DNA of 7,857 nucleotides from Chloroflexota bacterium (GCA_030604285.1 JAUVWD010000026.1:1-7857), one strand, 5' to 3'; positions 1 through 6,131 are shown, counted from the stretch's first letter. Notes: generated by a model from the letters alone, not told the origin. Numbers and translations are program-made.

Positions 1-381
1 AGCGTGTCTTATGGTAAAGTAGGAGCTCCAGGCAAGACAGCAGCGGGGTCTCCCCTTTTTGTGCCGTGACTCAACAACTCAAGCAACAGTTCTCTCGACT
101 AAACAAAATGGACATTTGTTAAACGCTGTGTCCAGGGGATATCGAAATGCTAGGATGTATCCAGAATCGACCAGCAAAGATCGCCAGTAGGTAGGAGCAT
201 AGCGGTTGTTCTTGCCCATCGTGGCTCTAATGAAGCGGTGTGGCTAGGGTTCAGCTGGTTGACTGCTAATAGACCAGAATATAAGCAATGAGCAACGGCA
301 GACGGACCCCGCCGCCAGCGACTCCCTCTGAAGACATCCAATGGCACCATTTCTGCACTAAGAATCTTGACTTAGCCAATA
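1..381. other. Non-coding stretch, no convincing gene
   Basis: I read both strands and found no reading frame that resembles a known protein. The longest open frame on the minus strand (150-350) has an odd composition rich in Arg, Trp and Ser, and I recognise no motif in it. A 46-codon minus-strand frame (79-219) ends with a single CPFC pair and has no partner zinc ligands. Small structures are present: GGGG-TCT-CCCC followed by five T at 45-60, an imperfect inverted repeat at 102-120 (AACAAAATG / CATTTGTT), and 5-base arms CTAAG / CTTAG at 358-375 just beyond the epimerase stop. None is strong enough to call a terminator. The stretch may be a spacer or decayed sequence. Confidence 0.5.
45..60 (+). 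terminator. Weak hairpin plus T-tract, possible terminator
   Basis: GGGG (45-48), a 3-base loop and CCCC (52-55) are followed directly by five T (56-60). The stem is all G:C but only four pairs long and does not extend, so it is at the lower limit for an intrinsic terminator. It would end a rightward transcript arriving from outside the window. It could easily be chance. Confidence 0.2.
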
Positions 382-1302
382 TCAAAACTGAGCTTTATAA
401 TAACCAATTGTTTGTGATAACCCCTCTCTAAGCGACACCTGAGGTTGCCATCCCATCTCCCTTAAGGCCTTGGAGTAGTCAAGGCAAATCCTGTAGATTT
501 CCCCTTTCCTTATCTGGTCATAGTGGGGAGCATCCTGATAGCCTAATAGCTCAGCCAAAGTATCAAACATTTTCCTGTCTGAGGTCTCTACACCGGTGCC
601 AATATTATAGATGCCTTTGGCGTCACTCTGCATGGCGAGAAGATTGGCACTGGCAACATCGGCCACATAAATGTAATCGCGGGTCTTATCCCCTGATCCA
701 AAAATAGTAGGACTTTGCCCCCTTAGCATGTGCCTAGCGAAGATAGCCACCACACCAGCTTCCCCCTCTGGATTCTGCCTTGGACCATAGACATTGGAAT
801 ATCTTAACACCACATAGTCCAGGCCAGATTGAACACTATAGAGGTGAAGGTAATGCTCCACGGTGTGCTTGGAGACCCCGTATTGAGCAATTGGATTTAC
901 GGGGTGCCTTTCGTCCACGGGGAGATATTGCGGCTCACCATAGACTGCACCACCTGAGGAAGCATAGATTATCTTTTTCACCCCAAAGCGGATGCAGTTT
1001 AGGATGAGATTTAAGCTCCCTAAGATGTTTTGCTCTGCGTCAAAGATAGGATCCTGCAGTGACCTCTGGATAACCATTTGAGCTGCCTGATGGTTGACCA
1101 CCTCTGGCTTTTCCTCTTTGAAGACTTCTGATAACTGGGGGTCGCAGATACTCATCTCATAGAATCGACCGCGAGGATTAAGATTCTGGGCAGAGCCAGT
1201 GGATAGGTTGTCCACCACTGTCACCTTGTGCCCTTGCTGCACCAAGGCATCTACTATGTGAGAGCCGATAAAGCCAGCTCCCCCGGTAACTAGCACATTC
1301 AT
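382..1302 (-). CDS. NAD-dependent sugar-nucleotide epimerase/dehydratase (extended SDR, GalE-like)
   Basis: This 306-residue protein has the full length of an extended short-chain dehydrogenase/reductase and is probably a cytoplasmic UDP-sugar 4-epimerase or close relative. Visible in the sequence: the dinucleotide motif GGAGFIG at residues 7-13, Asp31 at the end of beta strand 2 (the residue that favours NAD over NADP), the Ser-Ser-Gly-Gly segment at 115-118 that carries the active-site Ser, and the catalytic Tyr141-x-x-x-Lys145 pair. LRYSNVYGPRQ (166-176) and the TRDYIYVADVA segment (207-217) are typical of the substrate-binding half. The ATG start is followed at once by the first beta strand (NVLVTGG), so no other start is needed. 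The gene runs opposite to the rest of the cluster but fits a sugar-precursor role. The exact substrate (UDP-Glc, UDP-GlcNAc, a uronate or another) cannot be read from the sequence; a dehydratase such as RmlB is less likely because the Thr-Asp-Glu motif is absent. Confidence 0.93.
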   Translation of the reverse strand: MNVLVTGGAGFIGSHIVDALVQQGHKVTVVDNLSTGSAQNLNPRGRFYEMSICDPQLSEVFKEEKPEVVNHQAAQMVIQRSLQDPIFDAEQNILGSLNLILNCIRFGVKKIIYASSGGAVYGEPQYLPVDERHPVNPIAQYGVSKHTVEHYLHLYSVQSGLDYVVLRYSNVYGPRQNPEGEAGVVAIFARHMLRGQSPTIFGSGDKTRDYIYVADVASANLLAMQSDAKGIYNIGTGVETSDRKMFDTLAELLGYQDAPHYDQIRKGEIYRICLDYSKALREMGWQPQVSLREGLSQTIGYYKAQF

Positions 1303-1310
1303 TGCTCTCT

Positions 1311-1319
1311 ATTATATCA
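1311..1319 (-). promoter_or_regulatory. Extended -10 promoter box for the epimerase gene
   Basis: On the minus strand the sequence reads TGATATAAT, a perfect match to the bacterial extended -10 consensus (TGnTATAAT). No good -35 box is seen 16-18 bases upstream, which extended -10 promoters tolerate. The box ends only 8 bases before the ATG at 1302, so transcription would begin within a base or two of the start codon and the mRNA would be leaderless or nearly so. Alternatively the match is fortuitous and the GAGAG at 1306-1310 serves as a ribosome site on a longer transcript. Confidence 0.45.
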
Positions 1320-1482
1320 TTTCTGCACTTTCCAGACAGACTGAAGAAATTATTCACGTCCTTACTTGGGAGGAAAAGAGAAGTAAATATAAGAAATGAC
1401 ATGTTGACACTTAACCCCCTTTTGTGCCAAAGTATACAGTACTATAGTCCTAGGTCACATATAACCCACGGGCTGAAGCGTA

Positions 1483-1516
1483 AGGGAGGAAAGTAATCCA
1501 AACTCCCTAAAGTAAT
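1483..1516. repeat. Interleaved inverted and direct repeats
   Basis: AGGGAG (1483-1488) and CTCCCT (1503-1508) are perfect inverted arms with a 14-base loop. Two identical copies of AAAGTAAT (1490-1497 and 1509-1516) sit 19 bases apart, one inside the loop and one just after the second arm. No T-tract follows on either strand, so it does not look like a terminator. An operator is possible, but repeats this short can arise by chance. Confidence 0.25.
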
Positions 1517-1610
1517 TGTTCACGGTAGCGAGGAGGTGGTGGTTTTATTTGCTTCGCTCGGGCTCCGTGCAGCGGGTAGCGGAACAGACCTTAATGATGA
1601 CCTGCCTGAC

Positions 1611-1616
1611 TATACT
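1611..1616 (+). promoter_or_regulatory. Candidate -10 box (TATACT) for the rightward cluster
   Basis: TATACT matches five of six bases of the -10 consensus and lies 34 bases before the TTG start at 1651, which would give an untranslated leader of about 28 bases. The sequence 16-18 bases upstream (around 1587-1594) has no recognisable -35 element, so the call rests on position and one hexamer. Confidence 0.3.
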
Positions 1617-1650
1617 GCCAACACACTTTCGTAGTTAGCAGAGTGGACAA

Positions 1651-2361
1651 TTGGAAAATGCAAGAATAGTATCACAAGCAAACGCTACCATCGTCATTCC
1701 CGCCTACAATGAAGAGGAGGGGATCGCTATCGTCTTGGAGAGAATATTCCAAGCCATGGATGGGAGCTACGAGGTGATAGTGGTAGACGATGGCTCAGAT
1801 GACGCAACAGCGGAGATCACCTCTGGATTTCCCTGCCAACTCATAAAGCATGAAACAAATCACGGCAAGGGAGAGGCGTTAAAGACTGGAATAAGGCATG
1901 CTACAAGGGAGAGCGTGATCTTCATCGATGCTGATGCTAGTTACCCCGCAGAGGTGATACCTCAGATGGCTGAGGCGCTAAAACACTATGATATGGTGTA
2001 TTGTTCAAGGGCTACAGGCCGGGAGAACATACCACGTTTCAATCGCCTTGGGAGTATGATTTTTCAAGGTCTAATGCGATATGTATACGGCTTTAAACTT
2101 CGTGACTATTGTACCGGGCTTTACGGGGCAAAGAGGTGCTATTTGGAGAGGATGAATCTTTCCTCCCGCGGCTTTGCTATTGAACCTGAAATTGCCGCCA
2201 AAGCGAGCCGTATGAAACTCCAGGTGCAAGAAATTCCAATAGAGTATCGACCAAGAGTAGGGCAGACTAAGCTCAATAGTTTGAAGGCTGGCTTCGAACA
2301 TCTGAGGACCATCCTCAGCCTGATTTTCTGGCACTCAGATCATAACGAGAATGACGAATAA
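1651..2361 (+). CDS. Family 2 glycosyltransferase, Dpm1-like polyprenyl-phosphate sugar transferase
   Basis: The 236-residue protein is a GT-A-fold family 2 glycosyltransferase of the dolichol/polyprenyl-phosphate mannose (or glucose) synthase type, which moves a sugar from a nucleotide donor to a membrane lipid phosphate. Seen in order: IPAYNEE (16-22), VVDDGS (44-49), GKGEALKTGI (72-81), the metal-binding Asp-Ala-Asp at 93-95, RDYCTGLYG (151-159), GFAIEPEIAAKA (174-185) and YRPRVGQTKL (199-208). These are the usual landmarks of the family. There is no C-terminal transmembrane pair, as in the short Dpm1 form, so it probably sits at the inner membrane surface. The start is TTG: the frame is closed by TAG at 1636-1638 and no ATG or GTG lies between that stop and the first conserved motif. 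The preceding GAGTGG (1641-1646) is a weak ribosome site. Its end overlaps the next gene by 11 bases. The sugar and lipid are unknown. Confidence 0.9.
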   Translation: MENARIVSQANATIVIPAYNEEEGIAIVLERIFQAMDGSYEVIVVDDGSDDATAEITSGFPCQLIKHETNHGKGEALKTGIRHATRESVIFIDADASYPAEVIPQMAEALKHYDMVYCSRATGRENIPRFNRLGSMIFQGLMRYVYGFKLRDYCTGLYGAKRCYLERMNLSSRGFAIEPEIAAKASRMKLQVQEIPIEYRPRVGQTKLNSLKAGFEHLRTILSLIFWHSDHNENDE

Positions 2362-3307
2362 CGATGAGAACGTTTCCGTTATTATTTGCGTGTACACCAT
2401 GGAGCGTCTGGAGGACATCCATGAGGCGGTGGACTCGGTCCTGGCTCAAACTCTCAAGCCCCACGAAGTAATAGTGGCTGTAGACCACAATGAAGAACTC
2501 CTCGACAGGCTCAAATCCGAGCTTCCGCCCCGGGTTAAGCTAGTTCTCAGTAATGGCGCTCCAGGCTTGTCGGACACAAGGAATGCTGGCATTAGTTCCT
2601 CCACTGGTGAAATAGTCGCCTTTATTGATGACGATGCAATGGCTGTAGAGACCTGGCTGGAGAATCTCATTCCATCATTTGAGGATTCAAAGGTTATGGC
2701 AGTGGGGGGGCAGGCTATACCTCTATGGTCAAAGGGGAAACCTCCATTTTGGTTCCCTGAGGAGTTTGACTTCATCATAGGTTGTACTGCCCATAAGAAG
2801 TTGATTTTGCAAGAGAATAGCGAGGTGAGGAATGTCACTGGAAGCAATATGGCCTTTAGGAAAGAGATATTCCAGAAAGTAGGATTTTGGGAGACCAAAC
2901 TAGGAAGATGCGAGCTGGGACGGGTAAGATTCAATCCCACAGGCGGCGAAGAAGCTGAACTCTGCCTCAGAATTAAGACCGCCATACCGGATGGAGTAAT
3001 TCTATTTAGGCCAGAGTCAGTGGTGCATCACAAGGTTATTCCTGAGCGTGCTACTCTAAAATATGTATTTAATTTTTGTTTTAGAGAGGGAATCACTAGA
3101 GCTATGATGAGGAAACTCGTCTCTCGATACGGGCAGAATCCTCTCGCTGCCGAGAACCTTTTCCTTCGCAGACTTCTGTCCACATCACTTCTCCAGAGGC
3201 TAAGGAATTTCTACAAGCCGTCGAACCTTGCTCAAGTAGCTATGATTATGGCAAATCTCTTCCTCATGGGTACAGGATATCTCTTAGGAAGATGGAGGTA
3301 CAGGTGA
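2351..3307 (+). CDS. Family 2 glycosyltransferase, AglG/ExoM-like, C-terminal membrane anchor
   Basis: A 318-residue family 2 glycosyltransferase, probably extending a lipid-linked or membrane glycan on the cytoplasmic side. The start resembles archaeal AglG-type enzymes (SVIICVYTMERL, 9-20, then an EAVDSVLAQT helix at 25-34). Further landmarks are GLSDTRNAGI (72-81), the metal-binding Asp-Asp-Asp at 93-95, the acceptor-side GSNMAFR (164-170), Gly-Gly-Glu-Glu at 198-201 where the catalytic acidic residue lies, and the His-His pair at 226-227. A hydrophobic segment at about 292-314 followed by Arg-rich residues should anchor the C-terminus with positive charges in the cytoplasm. The ATG lies inside the end of the upstream gene (11-base overlap) with only a poor ribosome site, so translation is probably coupled. 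AglG-like means a possible uronic-acid transferase, but the donor sugar is inference only. Confidence 0.87.
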   Translation: MTNNDENVSVIICVYTMERLEDIHEAVDSVLAQTLKPHEVIVAVDHNEELLDRLKSELPPRVKLVLSNGAPGLSDTRNAGISSSTGEIVAFIDDDAMAVETWLENLIPSFEDSKVMAVGGQAIPLWSKGKPPFWFPEEFDFIIGCTAHKKLILQENSEVRNVTGSNMAFRKEIFQKVGFWETKLGRCELGRVRFNPTGGEEAELCLRIKTAIPDGVILFRPESVVHHKVIPERATLKYVFNFCFREGITRAMMRKLVSRYGQNPLAAENLFLRRLLSTSLLQRLRNFYKPSNLAQVAMIMANLFLMGTGYLLGRWRYR

Positions 3308-3310
3308 GGT
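3306..3310 (+). promoter_or_regulatory. Ribosome binding site embedded in the upstream stop codon
   Basis: GAGGT lies 8 bases before the ATG at 3319 and shares its first two bases with the TGA stop (3305-3307) of the preceding glycosyltransferase. A ribosome finishing that gene would cover this site, which favours re-initiation on the oxidoreductase gene. Confidence 0.6.
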
Positions 3311-3318
3311 AGTGAATA

Positions 3319-4329
3319 ATGAAAGCAAAAGTTGCCGTAGTTGGCCTAGGCAAAATGGGGCTGCTTCACGCCAGTATTCTAAGCGTCCTGGATGATGTTG
3401 AGCTTGTAGCATTGTGTGAGAAAAGTACCTTGGTCCGCAGGTTTTCTAAGAGAATCATTCAAGGTGTTAGCGTGGTGGCTGATCTGGCGGAGCTCTACGG
3501 TATGGGGCTCGATGCAGTCTACGTGACAACGCCCCTACCTTCTCACCTCCCCATTATCAAGGCAATATATACTAAGGGGATTGCTCACAACGTTTTCGTT
3601 GAGAAGCCCCTGGCATCCAGTTATGCCGAGGCGGAAGAGCTTTGCAATTTGACGAGAAATGAAGGTGGCGTTAACATGGTAGGCTATAACAGGAGATTCT
3701 CCGTTACATTTAGAAAAGCTAAACAGATCCTGGATGAAGGAACTTTGCAGGAACCATCTTTCTTTGAAGGGTATGCTTACTCCTCCGACTTTTTGGGAGC
3801 CAAGATGGGCTCAAAAACCTCATCGAGAGGGGGAGTCATCAGCGATTTGGGATGCCATGTTGTGGACCTTGCACTTTGGTTCTTCGGACAATTAGAGGTC
3901 GAGAGGGCTAAGCTTGAGTCGCTCATTGGGAGTGATTCTGAGGATTCGGCATATTTCAAGGTTAGGGCCTCTGGAGGCCCCCTAGCTTTAGAGGGGGAGT
4001 TCAAAAGCTCGTGGTGTATGGAGAGCTACCGTCTTCCCGAGATTGGGCTGCTTGTAAAGGGGTCTAATGGAACGATGAAAGTGGATGAGGACAAAGTTGA
4101 ATTGAAGCTAGATGATGGAAGATCATTCTTGTGGCACAAGCATGATCTTGGTGATGATGTCTCCTTCTTTATCGGGGGAACTGAATACCTGCGAGAGGAT
4201 GAGCTCTTCATTGGTTCGATACTGGATGGTTCTAATGCTGAGCCAAGCTTCCAGACAGCCTGCAAAGTCGAAGAGATTATTGACCAGGTTAAAAGGGTGA
4301 AAGAGAACTCAAGGGGCAATGAACAGTAA
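3319..4329 (+). CDS. Gfo/Idh/MocA family NAD(P)-dependent sugar oxidoreductase
   Basis: The 336-residue length and order of motifs match the Gfo/Idh/MocA family of soluble sugar, inositol and nucleotide-sugar dehydrogenases. Seen: Rossmann motif GLGKMG (9-14), TTPLPSH (70-76), the family signature Glu-Lys-Pro at 95-97 with Lys96 as the expected catalytic lysine, GYNRRF (122-127), and the active-site stretch at 171-190 with Asp176, His180 and Asp183. The C-terminal half forms the usual beta-sheet substrate domain. It likely oxidises or reduces a hydroxyl or keto group on a sugar or nucleotide sugar for the glycan made by this cluster. Its strong ribosome site overlaps the upstream stop, and its own end overlaps the next gene by 11 bases. 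Family assignment is firm; the substrate is not visible. Members such as WlbA/WbpB are possible models, but I see nothing that singles them out. Confidence 0.92.
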   Translation: MKAKVAVVGLGKMGLLHASILSVLDDVELVALCEKSTLVRRFSKRIIQGVSVVADLAELYGMGLDAVYVTTPLPSHLPIIKAIYTKGIAHNVFVEKPLASSYAEAEELCNLTRNEGGVNMVGYNRRFSVTFRKAKQILDEGTLQEPSFFEGYAYSSDFLGAKMGSKTSSRGGVISDLGCHVVDLALWFFGQLEVERAKLESLIGSDSEDSAYFKVRASGGPLALEGEFKSSWCMESYRLPEIGLLVKGSNGTMKVDEDKVELKLDDGRSFLWHKHDLGDDVSFFIGGTEYLREDELFIGSILDGSNAEPSFQTACKVEEIIDQVKRVKENSRGNEQ

Positions 4330-5215
4330 AAAGCTGCTGCTCGTCGGAGATAACCCTTTTCATGGCATAAGCCACCTCTCGCAAGAGAGAGCCACATCAA
4401 GAGGGAATGACCTGACCCATCCGAGCTATGCTGCCGACCTGGTTAGAAAGTCTCTTGAGAACGGTGCGGATGGGTTTATGTTCACAGTGAGCGAAACCAC
4501 ACTTTCCATACTTCGGATAATTAGCCAAGGGGAAGGACGCAATCGGCCGCAGCTTTATGCCATAGTTCCGTACGCATATGAATTTGTTAGGTTGGCTGTC
4601 CTTGCCGGGGGAGTTCCGGGTTTAGCCATGAAGTTGGCACAGCAGATAGCTTTCTCGGGAAATTGGAAAGCAATAGTAAATGGCCTGAGAGGAGTTATAG
4701 GGACCGACCCAGCGAGCCTCTTGAGAAGTTACATCCTTTATGAAGCCTCTAGATTGAAGTCTTCGGCAGGTAAGAAAGCAACCTTGGCTTCCATATTGCT
4801 GCATGAGGTTGTAACGGATATGGCTCTTGCTCTCAACATCGATTGGCTCTTCAGGACGCATATAGAGTTTATGTTAGATTGCAGAATAAAACCCGGCTTC
4901 GAGACCCGCAATTTTGCGTATCTGGTGAAAAAGTTTGAGGAGTGGGGGATAGATTTTCGTAAGGTGGTAATTGCCGCTCCATTTAATCCCCTGGGGTTTC
5001 AAATGTGTCCCTCCAGAGATGAATGTGAAGAGGCGTTAACAAGAACCCCTGAAGCTGAAGTGATAGCATTCAGCATTTTAGCGGCCGGATACCTCAAACT
5101 TCCAGAAGCAATAGAATACATCGCAAACTTGCCTAACTTGAGCGGGCTTGCCGTGGGTGTATCGAAGGAACACCATGCTCGTGAAACGTTCAGGCTCCTT
5201 AAAGAGAAACTTTGA
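4319..5215 (+). CDS. Uncharacterised protein, probable TIM-barrel fold
   Basis: I do not recognise a named family for this 298-residue protein. It looks soluble, with no signal peptide. It begins with a beta strand and a striking polar motif (LLLVGDNPFHGISHLS, 6-21), then GADGFMFTVSE (49-59), PYAYE (84-88), LHEVVTDMAL (161-170), ETRNFAYL (195-202), VVIAAPFNPLGF (216-227), VIAFSILAAGYLK (248-260) and GLAVGVSKEHHARETF (276-291). Alternating hydrophobic strands and helices, with conserved-looking polar residues at strand ends, suggest a (beta/alpha)8 barrel; the last segment resembles the C-terminal phosphate-binding strand and helix of aldo-keto reductases (GVS..EHA). AAGGGG-type ribosome site AAGGGG (4311-4316) sits only 2 bases before the ATG. 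The 11-base overlap with the Gfo/Idh/MocA gene suggests the two act in one pathway, perhaps as sugar isomerase, lyase or dehydratase; that function is a guess. Confidence 0.85.
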   Translation: MNSKKLLLVGDNPFHGISHLSQERATSRGNDLTHPSYAADLVRKSLENGADGFMFTVSETTLSILRIISQGEGRNRPQLYAIVPYAYEFVRLAVLAGGVPGLAMKLAQQIAFSGNWKAIVNGLRGVIGTDPASLLRSYILYEASRLKSSAGKKATLASILLHEVVTDMALALNIDWLFRTHIEFMLDCRIKPGFETRNFAYLVKKFEEWGIDFRKVVIAAPFNPLGFQMCPSRDECEEALTRTPEAEVIAFSILAAGYLKLPEAIEYIANLPNLSGLAVGVSKEHHARETFRLLKEKL

Positions 5216-5251
5216 GAATAACAAAGTCTTGATAAAGCCAACATAATTTTA

Positions 5252-5270
5252 GTAGTTAGCTGTAGTTGGC
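5252..5270 (+). repeat. Near-tandem repeat GTAGTTAGC / GTAGTTGGC in the 67-base gap
   Basis: GTAGTTAGC (5252-5260) is followed after one base by GTAGTTGGC (5262-5270), differing at one position. The same GTAGTTAGC also lies at 1631-1639, just before the first rightward glycosyltransferase. The gap 5216-5282 is the largest inside the cluster and could hold a second transcription entry; CATAAT (5242-5247) is a possible -10 box but no -35 box accompanies it. Confidence 0.3.
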
Positions 5271-5272
5271 GC

Positions 5273-5277
5273 GGGAG
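5273..5277 (+). promoter_or_regulatory. Ribosome binding site of the methyltransferase gene
   Basis: GGGAG lies 5 bases before the ATG at 5283 and supports that start over the in-frame ATG at codon 17, which has no comparable site. Confidence 0.55.
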
Positions 5278-5282
5278 CGATC

Positions 5283-6104
5283 ATGTTCTTCGGCCGTGAG
5301 TGTTGGAGAAACCCCAGGATTCTACTCGAAATGCTGGGGGAATCCGATGTAGAGGCAAAAGCAAGTCCAAAGTGGCTGGACCCTTTGATTAAAGCTTACA
5401 TCTACTTATTTGGCCTACCTGAGGTAGGAACTCAATTGAGGCTGCTTTACTTTAGGAGGTTTGCGAAGCAACTTAAATTCGATAGCGCTTTGGATGCCGG
5501 GTGCGGCATAGGCCTCAATTCCCTCTGTTTGGCAAAGGCGAACCCTTCCGCAAAAATAGATGCCTGTGATTATGATCCCAATCTCATAAGTGCTGGCCAG
5601 CAAATCCTGCGTCAATCGAAATTAAGCAATCTCAGCATTTTCCAAGCAGATTTAACCGAACTAGACGAATTTGATGAACGCGATCTTATTGTTTGCATGG
5701 ATGTCATTGACCAAATAGAGGATGATGAACAGCTTATCAGGAGCTTCCACAAAGCGTTAAAAGACAACGGCATTTTGTGTTTAAGCATTCCGCACCGAAG
5801 GCACACGAAAAGATATTTCACGAGCTTTGAGTGGGTGAGTGACAAGAGACACGTCAGAGAAGGCTACACTGAATTTGAGCTTGCTGAGCTCTTGGAGAAT
5901 AATGGTTTCAGGATTAGGCAGCTTAGGAACACCTTTGGGATTTTCGGTGAGTGTTGTCACGAGCTTTATATGTTGGCTATTAGACGCCTGCCTCTTGCCT
6001 TTGCGGCCATGATCTTCCCATTGTTATCCATTATTGCGTCGATTGACCTGTTAACGAGAAACCGCAAAGGATATGGCTTAATGGTTATCGCTCAAAAGGA
6101 CTAA
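5283..6104 (+). CDS. Class I SAM-dependent methyltransferase with hydrophobic C-terminus
   Basis: A 273-residue Rossmann-like methyltransferase of the Methyltransf_11/12/25 type. Motif I is LDAGCGIG (70-77, binding S-adenosylmethionine), the acidic end of strand 2 is Asp96/Asp98 (CDYDPN), motif II contains Asp123 (FQADL), motif III is CMDVIDQIEDD (138-148) and the post-III strand is NGILCLSIPH (162-171). Many relatives have Glu-His at the place where Asp143-Gln144 stand here, so the usual His is absent. About 65 residues precede motif I, including a hydrophobic stretch (37-46) that may be a lid or membrane contact. Residues 237-256 are strongly hydrophobic, so the enzyme is probably tied to the inner membrane, close to the glycosyltransferases. 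The likely role is methylation of a sugar or lipid-linked glycan, inferred from context; a lipid or quinone methyltransferase is an alternative. Confidence 0.88.
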   Translation: MFFGRECWRNPRILLEMLGESDVEAKASPKWLDPLIKAYIYLFGLPEVGTQLRLLYFRRFAKQLKFDSALDAGCGIGLNSLCLAKANPSAKIDACDYDPNLISAGQQILRQSKLSNLSIFQADLTELDEFDERDLIVCMDVIDQIEDDEQLIRSFHKALKDNGILCLSIPHRRHTKRYFTSFEWVSDKRHVREGYTEFELAELLENNGFRIRQLRNTFGIFGECCHELYMLAIRRLPLAFAAMIFPLLSIIASIDLLTRNRKGYGLMVIAQKD

Positions 6105-6127
6105 ACCTATCCACAAGGCCAGATAAT

Positions 6128-6131
6128 GGAG
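6128..6131 (+). promoter_or_regulatory. Ribosome binding site supporting a TTG start
   Basis: GGAG ends 8 bases before TTG at 6140. The nearby ATG at 6126 is in another frame and reaches a stop after five codons, so the TTG is the best start for the membrane protein. Confidence 0.5.

Larger units (their letters stand above)
1303..1650. other. Divergent intergenic region with several small symmetric elements
   Basis: This 348-base stretch separates the leftward epimerase from the rightward cluster and should hold promoters for both. I see no convincing gene; the open frame at 1302-1496 overlaps the epimerase start and has no ribosome site. Elements present are an extended -10 box for the epimerase (1311-1319), a cluster of short palindromes at 1432-1454 (GTATAC, AGTACT, ACTATAGT, CCTAGG), arms AGGGAG / CTCCCT (1483-1488 / 1503-1508) interleaved with two copies of AAAGTAAT (1490-1497, 1509-1516), and a GC-rich block at 1551-1582 with AGCGG twice. 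A TATACT box lies at 1611-1616. A TTGACA at 1404-1409 has no -10 box at a usable distance. Confidence 0.6.

Noticed and set aside
79..219. 46-codon minus-strand frame with a terminal CPFC pair
   Set aside because: A zinc ribbon needs a second Cys pair, which is absent; no clear ribosome site and no similarity I can name.
150..350. 66-codon minus-strand frame downstream of the epimerase
   Set aside because: Unusual composition with no motif; it might be a decayed gene piece, but nothing in it supports a specific call.
1404..1438. TTGACA (1404-1409) with TATACA (1433-1438) as a promoter
   Set aside because: The spacing is 23 bases, well outside the 16-18 usually required, and no other -10 box lies at the right distance.
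1302..1496. 64-codon plus-strand frame at the head of the intergenic region
   Set aside because: It starts with TTG on top of the epimerase start codon, has no ribosome site and no recognisable content.
2446..2985. 179-codon open frame on the minus strand inside the second glycosyltransferase
   Set aside because: It is antisense to a gene with clear family motifs, is very rich in Ser and Leu as expected for a shadow frame, and shows no motif of its own.
4026..4400. 124-codon minus-strand frame across the oxidoreductase/barrel junction
   Set aside because: Ser-rich shadow of two well-supported genes; no domain, and it would span their overlap.
4319..5215. Calling the barrel-like protein an aldo-keto reductase
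   Set aside because: Only the last strand and helix look similar; the catalytic Asp, Tyr, Lys and His set is not recognisable in its normal order and spacing.
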